Below are positions 43,994 to 52,319 of a DNA stretch of 64,000 bases, in pieces. Positions within the stretch are counted from its first letter, which is position 1, and every line of letters begins with the position of its first letter. A model generated the notes under the pieces. It saw only the letters and a list, made by a program, of their open reading frames with translations. It made no database searches and was not told the DNA's origin. Source of the stretch: an uncultured Cohaesibacter sp. (GTDB lineage Bacteria > Pseudomonadota > Alphaproteobacteria > Rhizobiales > Cohaesibacteraceae); the NCBI RefSeq assembly GCF_963667045.1, contig NZ_OY762934.1, forward strand, positions 310,001-374,000. Direction: 5' to 3'. Position numbers and translations under genes: made by a program.

Positions 43994-44956
43994 CTATTTC
44001 AGCTTGTCGGCGTTGAGGCACCGTTTTGGCATGCCGCCTGCCAGAATCGTCGCAATGTCTTCGACAACCATCAGACCAACATTCTCAACCGCTTCCTTGG
44101 TGTCAGCGCCGGAATGCGGGGTAAAGATCGCATTGGGGTAGCTGAAGACCGGATGTGAGGTTTCAGGTGGCTCGGTCACATAGGCGTCAATCGCCACACC
44201 GCCCAGCTGTCCGCTTTCGAGGGCTGCCGAGATGGCGTCCAGATCGACAACTTCACCGCGGGCCAGATTGATCAGTTTGGCGCCCGGCTTCATCCTGGCG
44301 ATGGTGTCGCTGTTGATCAGGGCCGCATTGTCCTTGCCGCCGAAGATATGCAGGGAGATATAGTCCGCCTTGCCCAGCAGGTCTTCCAGAGACAGGATCT
44401 CGATGCTGTTTTCCGAAGCAAAGGCCATGTCCGCATAGGGGTCGGTTGCAACAACCTTCATGCCGACGCCGATCGCCAGTTTGGCAAGGCGCTTGCCGAT
44501 GTTACCAAGGCCGACAATGCCCAGGGTCTTGCCGCCAAGCTGGGTGCCGACACGGCGTTCCCATTTGCCACCGGTCACACAGACATGACCCTGCGGGATG
44601 AAGCGGGCCATGGCATACATGAAGCCCATGGCCAGTTCGGCAACGGCGTCTGCGTTGGCCGCCGGGGTGTTGCAGACCGGAATATTCTTGGCCGTGCAGG
44701 CTGGAATGTCGATGTTGTCGACCCCTACCCCGTGCTTGATGACAGCCTTGAGATTGGTTGCGCCGACAAGCGTTTCTGCAGTGACGGGAACCAGACCAAC
44801 GACAAGGATGTCAGCGTCTGCGATCTCGGCGGAAACGCCACCATCCGGCTTGGAGGTGTCATCACAACGCACGAGAGTCCATCCGTGCGCTGCGATTTCG
44901 TCGGGCACCCGACCATGTTTGCCAAAGCCGGGTGACGTGGTGATTACCTTTACCAT
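43994..44956 (-). CDS. D-2-hydroxyacid dehydrogenase (phosphoglycerate dehydrogenase-like)
   Basis: A 320-residue NAD-dependent D-2-hydroxyacid dehydrogenase. Rossmann motif GIVGLGNIGKRLAKLA near residue 143. Catalytic arginine in KLINLARGEVVD, glutamate in YVTEPPE, histidine in IFTPHSGADTKEA. LKAVIKHGVGVDNIDIPAC is the usual N-terminal substrate region. It lacks the C-terminal ACT domain of many serine-biosynthesis enzymes, so a catabolic role in the operon fits. Its ATG overlaps the DapA-family stop (TAATG), and the pdxA2-like gene follows after 58 bp. Natural substrate not determined. Confidence 0.9.
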   Translation of the reverse strand: MVKVITTSPGFGKHGRVPDEIAAHGWTLVRCDDTSKPDGGVSAEIADADILVVGLVPVTAETLVGATNLKAVIKHGVGVDNIDIPACTAKNIPVCNTPAANADAVAELAMGFMYAMARFIPQGHVCVTGGKWERRVGTQLGGKTLGIVGLGNIGKRLAKLAIGVGMKVVATDPYADMAFASENSIEILSLEDLLGKADYISLHIFGGKDNAALINSDTIARMKPGAKLINLARGEVVDLDAISAALESGQLGGVAIDAYVTEPPETSHPVFSYPNAIFTPHSGADTKEAVENVGLMVVEDIATILAGGMPKRCLNADKLK

Positions 44957-45840
44957 TACTTGATCAGCTCGTATTTCTTGAGAAGGGCTTCAACCTGTTT
45001 GTCCTGTTCTGGATCTGGCAGAAGAGCTGGCTGACGGGAGGCGCCAACGGAATGGTCCATGACCCAGAGGGCGCGCTTGACCATGGCAGGAGGGAAGCCA
45101 AGGCCATAGAGGTCCTTGCGGAAGTTGCCATAGATTTCCTGAGCGGCAGCAGCCCCGGCTTCGTCACCGGCGTTGAAGCAGGAAACGATGGTGGCCAGAA
45201 CATCAGGCATGACGTTGCCAAGGCCGGAGATGCAGCCTGCTGCGCCATTCTTCAGCGCCCAGTGAACCAGATGGTCCGGGCCGGAATAAACGTCGAAGCC
45301 TTCGACTTCGTTGCCGATCTGCATGTAAGCTTCCAGCGTTTCCTGAGCGCCGCCGGAATCCTTGATGCCGGCAATGTTCGGATGGGAAGACAGCTTGCGG
45401 GCAGTTTCCGGCTCGATGTGATTCTGGGTGCGGGCCGGAATGTCATAGAGATAGATTGGCGTGTTGACCGCGTCTGCAATCGTCAGATAGTGGCGTTCCA
45501 GACCGTCCTGGGTGCAGGCGATGAAGAACGGAGTGATCACGGCGATCCCATCAACGCCAATGCGGTCGAATTCCTTGGCCAGCAGTTTGGTCTCATAGGT
45601 AGCTGGCATGCCGGCATTGACGATGACCTTGCAGCGGCCATTGACTTCGGAAACAACTTCTTCCGTCAGACGGACTTTTTCGTCAAAGGTCAGGGCCGAG
45701 AAGTCGCCGTTCGTCCCTGCACACAGGATATTGTTGCCTGCTGCAATCTGGCGACGTACCTGGGCGCGGGTTGCTTCGTAGTTCAGTGTCTCGTCTTCGT
45801 TGAAACAGGTGACGAGCGCAACATATGCCTCTTTGGTCAT
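44956..45840 (-). CDS. DapA-family lyase/aldolase
   Basis: A 294-residue protein of the dihydrodipicolinate synthase/N-acetylneuraminate lyase family, class I TIM-barrel aldolases that act on pyruvate adducts. The Schiff-base lysine is in NIAGIKDSGGAQETL (near residue 163), the catalytic tyrosine in PIYLYDIPARTQNHIEP (near residue 135), and AGTNGDFSALTFDEK is the substrate loop near residue 42. The position inside a sugar-acid operon argues against lysine synthesis; a role as keto-deoxy sugar acid aldolase or dehydratase is more likely. It begins 3 nt after tctA ends. Confidence 0.88.
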   Translation of the reverse strand: MTKEAYVALVTCFNEDETLNYEATRAQVRRQIAAGNNILCAGTNGDFSALTFDEKVRLTEEVVSEVNGRCKVIVNAGMPATYETKLLAKEFDRIGVDGIAVITPFFIACTQDGLERHYLTIADAVNTPIYLYDIPARTQNHIEPETARKLSSHPNIAGIKDSGGAQETLEAYMQIGNEVEGFDVYSGPDHLVHWALKNGAAGCISGLGNVMPDVLATIVSCFNAGDEAGAAAAQEIYGNFRKDLYGLGFPPAMVKRALWVMDHSVGASRQPALLPDPEQDKQVEALLKKYELIK

Positions 45841-45843
45841 GGT

Positions 45844-47337
45844 TTACTCCGTTGGGTTTGCGGCTCGCTTGGATTTCATGCGTGCCTGCGAAATGAATGG
45901 CCAGGCGAGAGAAAGAATTGTCAGGCCAATGAACAGAAGGGTGATTGGTCCGGAAACGAACTCGATGACATTGTCGCCAGTCTGAAGAAGACCGCGGCGC
46001 AAGTTGGATTCCATCATTGGGCCAAGGATGAGAGCGATACACAGGGCTGCCTGTGAGAAGCCGTATTTCTGCATGCCCCAGCCCAGCACACCAAAGCCTA
46101 CCATGGTCAACAGATCGACCTGGTTGAGGTTGATGGAGAAAGAGCCGATGAAGCAGAAGATCACGATCGAAATGGTCAGCATTCTACGCGGAACCTTCAG
46201 GATCTTCGAGAAGAGCGGGATGAGCGCCATGCCGAAGATGAACATGAAGATTGTGGCGATGAAGGTGCCGCCGAAGATGCCGACAACCACGTCAGGGTTG
46301 GTCTGGAACAGCATCGGTCCGGGAGCAAGACCCTGGATCATCAGTCCGCCCATCAGCACGGCGGTCACGACGTCACCGGGAACACCGAGAGCCAGCAGCG
46401 GAATGAGGGCTGCAGCACAAACAGCATTGTTGGCGCTTTCGGTTGCTGCAACGCCGGGAATGTAGCCGGTGCCGAACTTTTCCGGTGTCTTGGAAGTGCG
46501 GCGGGCTTCGTTGTAGGAAATCCAGGAGGCCGTGCCGGAGCCGGTGCCAGGCACGATGCCGATGAAGGTGCCGATGATGGAGCCGCGGATCAATGCCGAG
46601 GTGCTTTCCTTCATTTCCTGCATGGTTGGCCAGCGACCGGAGACGTGGGTGATGATGTTGTCATCCTTGACGGTCAGGCGCTCAAGCTGGGTGAAGACTT
46701 CGGACAGGGCGAACAGGCCGATCAGGGCTGGCGTAAAGGCAAAGCCGGAAGCGAAGCCGTTGATGCCGAATGTGTAGCGCATGACGCCGGAGATCGGGTC
46801 TGCTCCTACACAAGAGATCAGGATACCCAGAAGACCGGAAATGGCGCCCTTCAGGATGTCACCGGACAGGGAGGCGATGATCGTCAGGCCAAACAGGGCA
46901 AGGGCGAAATACTCGGGCGCGCCGAACTCAAGGGCAACACTGGCCAACTGGGGCGCGAGCGTTGCAAGCACCACCGCTGCAATGAGGCCACCAATCGTCG
47001 AAGCGATCGTTGCCATGCCGAGCGCCTTGCCCGCCTGCCCTTTCTGGGCCATCGGATAGCCGTCCAGAACGGTTGCGGCAGACGCCGGGGTGCCGGGTGT
47101 TCTGAGCAGAATGGAAGAGACACAGCCACCGTAAATGCCGCCGATATAGATGCCGATCAGCATGTTCAGGCCCATGACCGGGGTCATGCTGAAGGTGAGC
47201 GGAATGAGCAGAGCGACGCCCATCGTTGCGGTCAAGCCAGGCAGGGCGCCGATTACCAGCCCGCCCAACGTGCCCATGGCGATAGTCCAGAGTACGTCGA
47301 CGTGAAAAAGAGGTGCGAGATAGGAGAGCGTGTCCAT
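45844..47337 (-). CDS. tctA: Tripartite tricarboxylate-type transporter, large membrane subunit TctA
   Basis: A 497-residue polytopic membrane protein with about 12 spans, the main permease of a TTT uptake system. Signatures include LGGLVIGALPGLTATMGVAL near the start, IYIGGIYGGCVSSILLRTPG near residue 65, and IGIVPGTGSGTASWISYNEA near residue 255. GVPGDVVTAVLMGGLMIQGL follows. ATG 47337 is preferred over a TTG two codons upstream. It follows tctC by 117 bp, a gap holding a strong hairpin. Together with TctB and TctC it should import an organic acid, here probably a sugar acid. Confidence 0.95.
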   Translation of the reverse strand: MDTLSYLAPLFHVDVLWTIAMGTLGGLVIGALPGLTATMGVALLIPLTFSMTPVMGLNMLIGIYIGGIYGGCVSSILLRTPGTPASAATVLDGYPMAQKGQAGKALGMATIASTIGGLIAAVVLATLAPQLASVALEFGAPEYFALALFGLTIIASLSGDILKGAISGLLGILISCVGADPISGVMRYTFGINGFASGFAFTPALIGLFALSEVFTQLERLTVKDDNIITHVSGRWPTMQEMKESTSALIRGSIIGTFIGIVPGTGSGTASWISYNEARRTSKTPEKFGTGYIPGVAATESANNAVCAAALIPLLALGVPGDVVTAVLMGGLMIQGLAPGPMLFQTNPDVVVGIFGGTFIATIFMFIFGMALIPLFSKILKVPRRMLTISIVIFCFIGSFSINLNQVDLLTMVGFGVLGWGMQKYGFSQAALCIALILGPMMESNLRRGLLQTGDNVIEFVSGPITLLFIGLTILSLAWPFISQARMKSKRAANPTE

Positions 47338-47403
47338 GGTCAACTTTCAGGCAGATCTGCTGAAGTCTTCGTCTTCAGACGTGACAGTTTTTTTCGTTGA
47401 GGA

Positions 47404-47428
47404 CTGGAGCGCGCGGGGCGCGCTCCAG
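47404..47428 (-). terminator. Intercistronic hairpin between tctC and tctA
   Basis: Perfect 10-bp stem CTGGAGCGCG / CGCGCTCCAG (47404-47413 and 47419-47428) with a 5-nt loop and no T run right after it on the minus strand. It probably stabilises the upstream tctC message or partly attenuates tctA rather than ending transcription. Confidence 0.7.
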
Positions 47429-47454
47429 CTATAGTCTGCGGGGAAGCGTTTGGC

Positions 47455-48420
47455 TTACTTGTTCATGCCCAGCATGCCGAGGTCTTCAAGAACCTTCTTG
47501 GAAACTTCGCTATCATTTTTGACGCGTGCTTCGAAGGTTGCGGCATCTTCATAGGTTACGAATTCGCCCATGTCGGTCATTTTCTTGACGAAGGCCGGGT
47601 CGGTTGCAACTTTCCGTACGGCAGCGCGCAGGTATTCGAGGGTTTCACCCTGTACGGTCTTCGGTGCCACGATGCCCTTCCAGGAAGACCAAGTGAAGTC
47701 CACGCCCTTTTCCACTGCAGTCGGGGTGTCCGGGAACAGATCAATGCGCTTGTCTTCCATCACGAAGATCGGGACCATCTGGCCAGAGTCCGCTGCTGCC
47801 TTGGCTTCTGCCGGAGAGGCAACCATTGCATGGATGTGACCGCCGATGCAGGCCGTACGAGCCTTGGAAGACCCTTCGAACGGAATGGATTCGATCTTGA
47901 TGCCAGCAGCTTCTGCGAAGGCTTCGGCGGAAATCTGGTTGGCACCGCCAGCGCCGGAGTTGCCGACCTGAGGCTTGTTGGATTTTGCATATTCAATGAA
48001 GGAGTCATAATCATTGAACGGTGCGTCTTTACAGGCGACCAACAGCTGCAGGGAACGGGCGAACAGGCCAACATAGTTGAAGTCGTCTACGCCGTAGTCG
48101 GTGCCGCCGATGTGCGGTTTGATGGCGATCGGGCCCTGAGCAGCTGCGCCAATCGTGTAGCCGTCGGGACGACCATGGGCCACGGCAGAGGTGCCGATAC
48201 CGCCGCCGCCACCTGGCTGGTTGCGGATGACCATCTGCTTGCCTTCAAAGTTCTTTTCGAAGGTGTCGGCAAAGACGCGCAGGGAAAGGTCAGTCGATCC
48301 ACCTGCGGAGTAAGGTACGATGACCTGAATGGGGCGAGCGGGGAAGTCCGCAGCGGAGACTGTGCCTGCGGCCATGACGGCTGCGGTTGCGACAGAAAGG
48401 GTTAGCAGGGATTTTTTCAT
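47455..48420 (-). CDS. tctC: Tripartite tricarboxylate transporter substrate-binding protein TctC
   Basis: A 321-residue periplasmic binding protein of the Bug/TctC family. Signal peptide: MKKSLLTLSVATAAVMAAG, cleaved after VSA/ADFP. The mature N-terminus FPARPIQVIVPYSAGGSTD and IRNQPGGGGGIGTSAVAHGR are the family's ligand-binding blocks. FPDTPTAVEKGVDFTWSSWK follows near residue 230. It has a GGGAGGATAACG ribosome-binding site. It delivers the substrate to TctAB. Expression above that of tctA is expected from the hairpin that follows. Confidence 0.95.
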   Translation of the reverse strand: MKKSLLTLSVATAAVMAAGTVSAADFPARPIQVIVPYSAGGSTDLSLRVFADTFEKNFEGKQMVIRNQPGGGGGIGTSAVAHGRPDGYTIGAAAQGPIAIKPHIGGTDYGVDDFNYVGLFARSLQLLVACKDAPFNDYDSFIEYAKSNKPQVGNSGAGGANQISAEAFAEAAGIKIESIPFEGSSKARTACIGGHIHAMVASPAEAKAAADSGQMVPIFVMEDKRIDLFPDTPTAVEKGVDFTWSSWKGIVAPKTVQGETLEYLRAAVRKVATDPAFVKKMTDMGEFVTYEDAATFEARVKNDSEVSKKVLEDLGMLGMNK

Positions 48421-48457
48421 TCGTTATCCTCCCGAGAATGAACGGTGTGGCTATGTT

Positions 48458-48919
48458 TTATGGAAGCCAGACCGACAGAAGTTCTGTAAAGCCGAAATAG
48501 ACGGCGCAAGTCATGATTGCAGGGAACAGGACAAAGACGAGCCAGCGCCTTTCTCCAAGCAACCAGAGACCGACGAAAAAGGTCACGAGCGTGGCTGGTA
48601 TGTAGCCTATCGGATAGAATGCCAGTGCATAGGCGATCAGCAGAAGCACAAAAGCCAACATGATGACCAATGTACGGGCATCAGGCATGGATATCGTCTT
48701 CTCTTCCTTGCCCTGTTCAGCTGCCTTGGCCCTGAAAATCATCATGAGAGCAAGAATTGCGGTGCCGCCGATCATGATCCACGGGACCATTGACGGGCCT
48801 GCGACCGAATTGATCATGCCCTGTTTGATGCTAAGGGTAAGCCAGGCTGAGATGGCGCAAAAGATCAGCAAACCACCGCCAATCCACATATCGCTTTTAC
48901 GTTCCGATACTGTCGTCAT
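48458..48919 (-). CDS. tctB: Tripartite tricarboxylate transporter small membrane subunit TctB
   Basis: A 153-residue protein with four predicted spans: WIGGGLLIFCAISAWLTLSI, a segment at MVPWIMIGGTAILALMMIF, one at TLVIMLAFVLLLIAYALAF, and a final pair around YIPATLVTFFVGLWLL. This is the TctB/DUF1468 pattern. ATG 48919 has GGAGG 8 nt upstream; an in-frame start at 48931 is less likely. First gene of the minus-strand operon tctB-tctC-tctA-lyase-dehydrogenase-pdxA2; the shared promoter region lies to the right. Confidence 0.9.
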   Translation of the reverse strand: MTTVSERKSDMWIGGGLLIFCAISAWLTLSIKQGMINSVAGPSMVPWIMIGGTAILALMMIFRAKAAEQGKEEKTISMPDARTLVIMLAFVLLLIAYALAFYPIGYIPATLVTFFVGLWLLGERRWLVFVLFPAIMTCAVYFGFTELLSVWLP

Positions 48920-49342
48920 GTATTCCTCCAAATGGGGGTAAATCAGGTAGGCCCCCCAAAGGTCTTCTCGGACCTTGTGTTACAAGATGCTTTAAATCTG
49001 ACAATTTGTCAACTAAGTAGCGCCAATTGGCCAATGGTCTAGGAAGCTCAAAATGTTATTGGTGCTTCAAATCTTGCAAAATCCCCTAATTCATCATATT
49101 TAAGTATCTGAAATTGTAGTATAAATAATGTTTCACGAAAATCAGTTCAATTTTGTGGATACCAGATCAGACGTCGCCAATTTGAATTTTACATGCAAAT
49201 ACAATGTTGACAAATATTTTAATTGAGCGCAGTTTGTGCTCAATATTTTCAAAAAACACCGCGCGACCTAACCAAAAATTGTCAAGTGCTGCGTGTTGTC
49301 AAAAACATGTGTCTTGAAGTGCCACGCTGGGAGGAATGATCA
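48920..49342. promoter_or_regulatory. Divergent control region between tctB and the iron alcohol dehydrogenase
   Basis: 423 AT-rich bp with promoters for both directions. A FadR-type palindrome TTGTGTTACAA is at 48975-48985 (core of CTTGT-GTT-ACAAG). TGACA-ATT-TGTCA lies at 48999-49011, and further TTGTCAA/TTGACAA copies are near 49207, 49278 and 49296. TTGACA at 49207 could be a -35 for the alcohol dehydrogenase gene. Confidence 0.6.
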
Positions 49343-50461
49343 ATGCTATCCCTTACGTCTCCATTAGAAATGCAGTTTCCGTCTGTTATCCGGTTCGGTG
49401 AAGGGACCATACGGTCTCTGGCGGACTGGGTTGAACAGAAGGGATACAAAGCCCCCTTTGTTGTCGCCGATGCCGTCAACGTCGCCCGGCTGGATATGCT
49501 TGGGCTGAAAAATGTCAATTGTTTTGGCGATGTTGTACCTGAGCCGGACATGCCCAACCTGCAGAAGGCTGTTGAGGCTGCCGCCGGATGTGACGTGGTT
49601 ATCGGCTTTGGGGGCGGCTCTGCCATGGACCTTGCCAAACTTGTTGCCGTTCTTGTCTGGCAGGATGTGGAATTCAAGGATATTTCCGGACCGCATCGCG
49701 CCCTGCCCCGCAAGGTTGGCCTTGTGCAGATCCCGACCACAGCTGGTACCGGCTCGGAAGTTGGCACCCGGGCGCTGGTGACCAATCCTGAAACCAACAG
49801 CAAGGTTGCGACGGAAAGCGTTCACATGCTGGCTGATCTTGCGATTGTTGATCCGAGCATGACGATGACGGTTCCTGCCAAGGTGACCGCAGCCACTGGC
49901 GTTGATGCCATGGCGCACTGCGTTGAGGCTTTCACGTCCAAGCGCTCTCATCCGATCATCGACAGCTATGCCTTGCAAGGCATCGAGCTGGTTGGCAAAT
50001 ATCTCAAACGTGCCGTCGAAGACGGATCCGACGCTGAAGCCCGGACGGGTCTGGCGCTGGCTGCTTTCTATGGTGGTGTCTGCCTTGGCCCGGTCAACAC
50101 GACGTCTGGCCATGCCATTTCCTACCCGCTCGGCACTCGCTACCATCTGGCTCATGGTATCGCAAACGCGTTGATTTTCCCGCATACGCTGGCAGCCAAC
50201 ACGCCGGCTGCGCCGGAGAAGACCGCCAAGATCTGTGCCGCTTTGGGCTTCTCAGGTTCAACAGTTGAAGAGGTTCTGGCCGGGGCGAAAGCCTTCTGCG
50301 AATCGCTTGGGCTTGACATGAGACTGCGTGCTCACGGCGTTCCTGAAGAGGATCTCGCCTCCATGGCTCAGGAAGCCCATGATATCCGTCGTCTGCTCGA
50401 CTGGAACCCGGTTGACCTCTCAGTGGCCGATGTCGAGGCCATCTATCGTCAGGCGTTCTGA
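49343..50461 (+). CDS. Iron-containing alcohol dehydrogenase (group III)
   Basis: A 372-residue metal-dependent alcohol dehydrogenase. The NAD-binding motif VVIGFGGGSAMDLAKLVAV is near residue 90. IPTTAGTGSEVGTRALVTN follows near residue 132. Metal ligands lie in GVDAMAHCVEAFTS (aspartate and histidine) and SGHAISYPLGTRYHLAHGIA (two histidines). GGAGG precedes the ATG. It is divergent from the tct operon, so it may handle an aldehyde or hydroxy acid in the same catabolic route; no substrate can be read from the sequence. Confidence 0.92.
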   Translation: MLSLTSPLEMQFPSVIRFGEGTIRSLADWVEQKGYKAPFVVADAVNVARLDMLGLKNVNCFGDVVPEPDMPNLQKAVEAAAGCDVVIGFGGGSAMDLAKLVAVLVWQDVEFKDISGPHRALPRKVGLVQIPTTAGTGSEVGTRALVTNPETNSKVATESVHMLADLAIVDPSMTMTVPAKVTAATGVDAMAHCVEAFTSKRSHPIIDSYALQGIELVGKYLKRAVEDGSDAEARTGLALAAFYGGVCLGPVNTTSGHAISYPLGTRYHLAHGIANALIFPHTLAANTPAAPEKTAKICAALGFSGSTVEEVLAGAKAFCESLGLDMRLRAHGVPEEDLASMAQEAHDIRRLLDWNPVDLSVADVEAIYRQAF

Positions 50462-50510
50462 TCGTCAGGCGCATCTCCTCCAGCGATCATCCTCCCTTGT
50501 GAGCTGGTGA

Positions 50511-50552
50511 CGCGCTCTCTTTCGTCCCCCAAACAAAGAGAGCGCGTTTTTT
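50511..50552 (+). terminator. Terminator after the iron alcohol dehydrogenase
   Basis: Perfect 12-bp stem CGCGCTCTCTTT / AAAGAGAGCGCG (50511-50522 and 50535-50546) with a 12-nt loop, followed by T6. Confidence 0.92.
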
Positions 50553-50726
50553 GTCCGGATACTCCCGTCTACCGAGCCATCCACGCTCTTCCTGGCCCTT
50601 CAGCTCTGCTCTTCAACTTATGGCCCGATGTCGCAGGGATTGGCCTTGTTCCCAAGGGCTCGACGTGCCAAAGTGTGCGTCCTGCTGTTCAGCAGCGTTA
50701 TCCAATCCATTTTCAGAGGCTCGATC

Positions 50727-51443
50727 GTGACTGAAGATCTGTTTCGCCAAGATTCCTACCTGGCCAGCTGTGAAGCGACGGTTACCGGGGTACGGGACGA
50801 TGGTGCCATTATTCTTGACCGTACTGTCTTTTATCCCACTGGTGGTGGACAACCTGGCGATACGGGTGTGTTGACATTGGCTGGTGGGGAAACACTCCAG
50901 ATTCAGACGACTGTGAAGGACAAGGACGGCGGTGACATTCTTCATGTTCCAGCCGCCGATCAAGCCCTTCAAGTGAAGGTCGGTGATACTGTCACATGTC
51001 AGATTGACTGGGAGACGCGATACAAGCACATGCGCTTCCATACGGCGCTGCATCTGTTGTCCGTTGCGGTTCCCTTCCCGGTCACAGGCGGTCAGGTCAG
51101 CGACAAGGATGCCCGTCTGGACTTTATGTTGCCGGATCCTGATTTCACCAAGGAATCACTCACAGAGAAACTCATGGGCCTGATTGAGCATGATTATGAG
51201 GTTTCTACCCGATGGATTACCGACGAGGAGCTTGATGCCCAACCGGATCTGGTCAAGACCATGTCAGTCCAGCCGCCCAGAGGGTCGGGCAAGGTGCGGC
51301 TTGTGGTGATTGGCGACGTGGACTTGCAGCCATGTGGCGGCAGTCATGTCCGCAAGACCTCAGAAATCGGCGCTGTTGTGGTCGCCAAGATCGAGAACAA
51401 GGGAAAACAGAACCGTCGGATTCGAATCAAGTTCGCCGACTAG
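50727..51443 (+). CDS. Alanyl-tRNA editing protein AlaX
   Basis: A 238-residue freestanding editing factor that removes serine or glycine mis-charged onto tRNA-Ala. The start region TEDLFRQDSYLASCEATVTG with DRTVFYPTGGGQPGDTG is the AlaX/AlaRS glycine-rich motif. Zinc ligands lie in MRFHTALHLLS (HxxxH) and QPCGGSHVRKTSE (CxxxH). A GTG at 50727 with AGAGG upstream is the start; the frame is open to 50628. A monocistronic unit after the terminator at 50511. Confidence 0.92.
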   Translation: MTEDLFRQDSYLASCEATVTGVRDDGAIILDRTVFYPTGGGQPGDTGVLTLAGGETLQIQTTVKDKDGGDILHVPAADQALQVKVGDTVTCQIDWETRYKHMRFHTALHLLSVAVPFPVTGGQVSDKDARLDFMLPDPDFTKESLTEKLMGLIEHDYEVSTRWITDEELDAQPDLVKTMSVQPPRGSGKVRLVVIGDVDLQPCGGSHVRKTSEIGAVVVAKIENKGKQNRRIRIKFAD

Positions 51444-51764
51444 TCTCTGTCCTTCTCAAAAGCTCCGATTATGGGACATGAGGACCCGATGGCCTTGCGT
51501 CTCTTTATCGCGGTTGTGTCAGTTCAAAACATGGTGACCGATGTCCCCTATTGCAGGTGAACCGCGATATACTAAGATGGTGCGGTCTGCAGGTTGCAGA
51601 TTGTCACCGACGCCTCCGGTCTGAGGAGCCAATGGTTTTAAACAGGTAGCTAAAATTCCAATTTTTTATAGCTGTGTATGTTTGAAACTATTGAAATAAA
51701 GACGGTGAGCGCGTAATACATTAGTCGACCATCATGGTTCACAGTTTCCAAAATGAGGTTCGCA
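51444..51764. other. Intergenic region before the AhpD-like gene
   Basis: 321 bp with no supported gene. The right half is AT-rich and should contain the promoter of the following gene. I see no clear terminator for alaX. Confidence 0.4.
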
Positions 51765-52112
51765 ATGGCTTCCGATTACAAACAAATGATGAAAGACGTT
51801 TCTTCCCAGGTTGCAGTTCTGAAAAAGGACCAGCCAGACACCATCTCTGGCTTCTACGCCATGGCTGGCGGGGCAACCAAGAACGGCGCTCTTGACGAGA
51901 AAACCAAAGAGTTGATCACGCTGGCAATTGCTGTTGCTCTGCGCTGTGAACCCTGCATGGCCTTCCACACGTCTGCTCTGGTCCGTCTTGGTGTTACCAA
52001 GGAAGAACTGGAAGAGACCCTCGGTTGCGCCATCTACATGGGCGGCGGCCCGGCTCTGATGTATGCTGCCCATGCAATGGAAGCATTTTCTCAGATTTCC
52101 AAAAAAGACTAA
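51765..52112 (+). CDS. Carboxymuconolactone decarboxylase/AhpD-family protein
   Basis: A 115-residue small helical protein of the CMD/AhpD family, often peroxidase-like. The redox motif is seen in ALRCEPCMAFHTSALVRLG: CxxC followed by the conserved histidine, the AhpD active-site layout. LDEKTKELITLAIAVAL and TLGCAIYMGGGPALMYAAHA are the other family blocks. The ATG at 51765 has GAGG upstream; four extra codons to 51753 are unlikely. Short enough to be the core domain only, expected to act as a hexamer or trimer of dimers. Confidence 0.9.
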   Translation: MASDYKQMMKDVSSQVAVLKKDQPDTISGFYAMAGGATKNGALDEKTKELITLAIAVALRCEPCMAFHTSALVRLGVTKEELEETLGCAIYMGGGPALMYAAHAMEAFSQISKKD

Positions 52113-52147
52113 TTGATCCAACCGGATCTGTCTTGAAGACAAAAGAG

Positions 52148-52174
52148 AGGCCAGCTTGATGCTGGCCTTTTTTT
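52148..52174 (+). terminator. Terminator after the AhpD-like gene
   Basis: Stem AGGCCAGC / GCTGGCCT (52148-52155 and 52161-52168) with loop TTGAT, followed by a T run. Confidence 0.9.
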
Positions 52175-52319
52175 GTTGCCTGCGATGTTGCGCGAATGGC
52201 TGGACACAACTCACCTTCCCGCTTGGTGTGCATTGTTGGGGCAAAGTGTGTGAACCGCCTTGCATGACGCGGTTCCCGCTTTTAGCTTCGCTGCAACAGT
52301 TTCAGAGTTGGAGAATGGA

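Noticed and set aside
45052-46056. 334-codon plus-strand frame
   Set aside because: Antisense of the DapA-family gene and tctA; no recognisable protein features.
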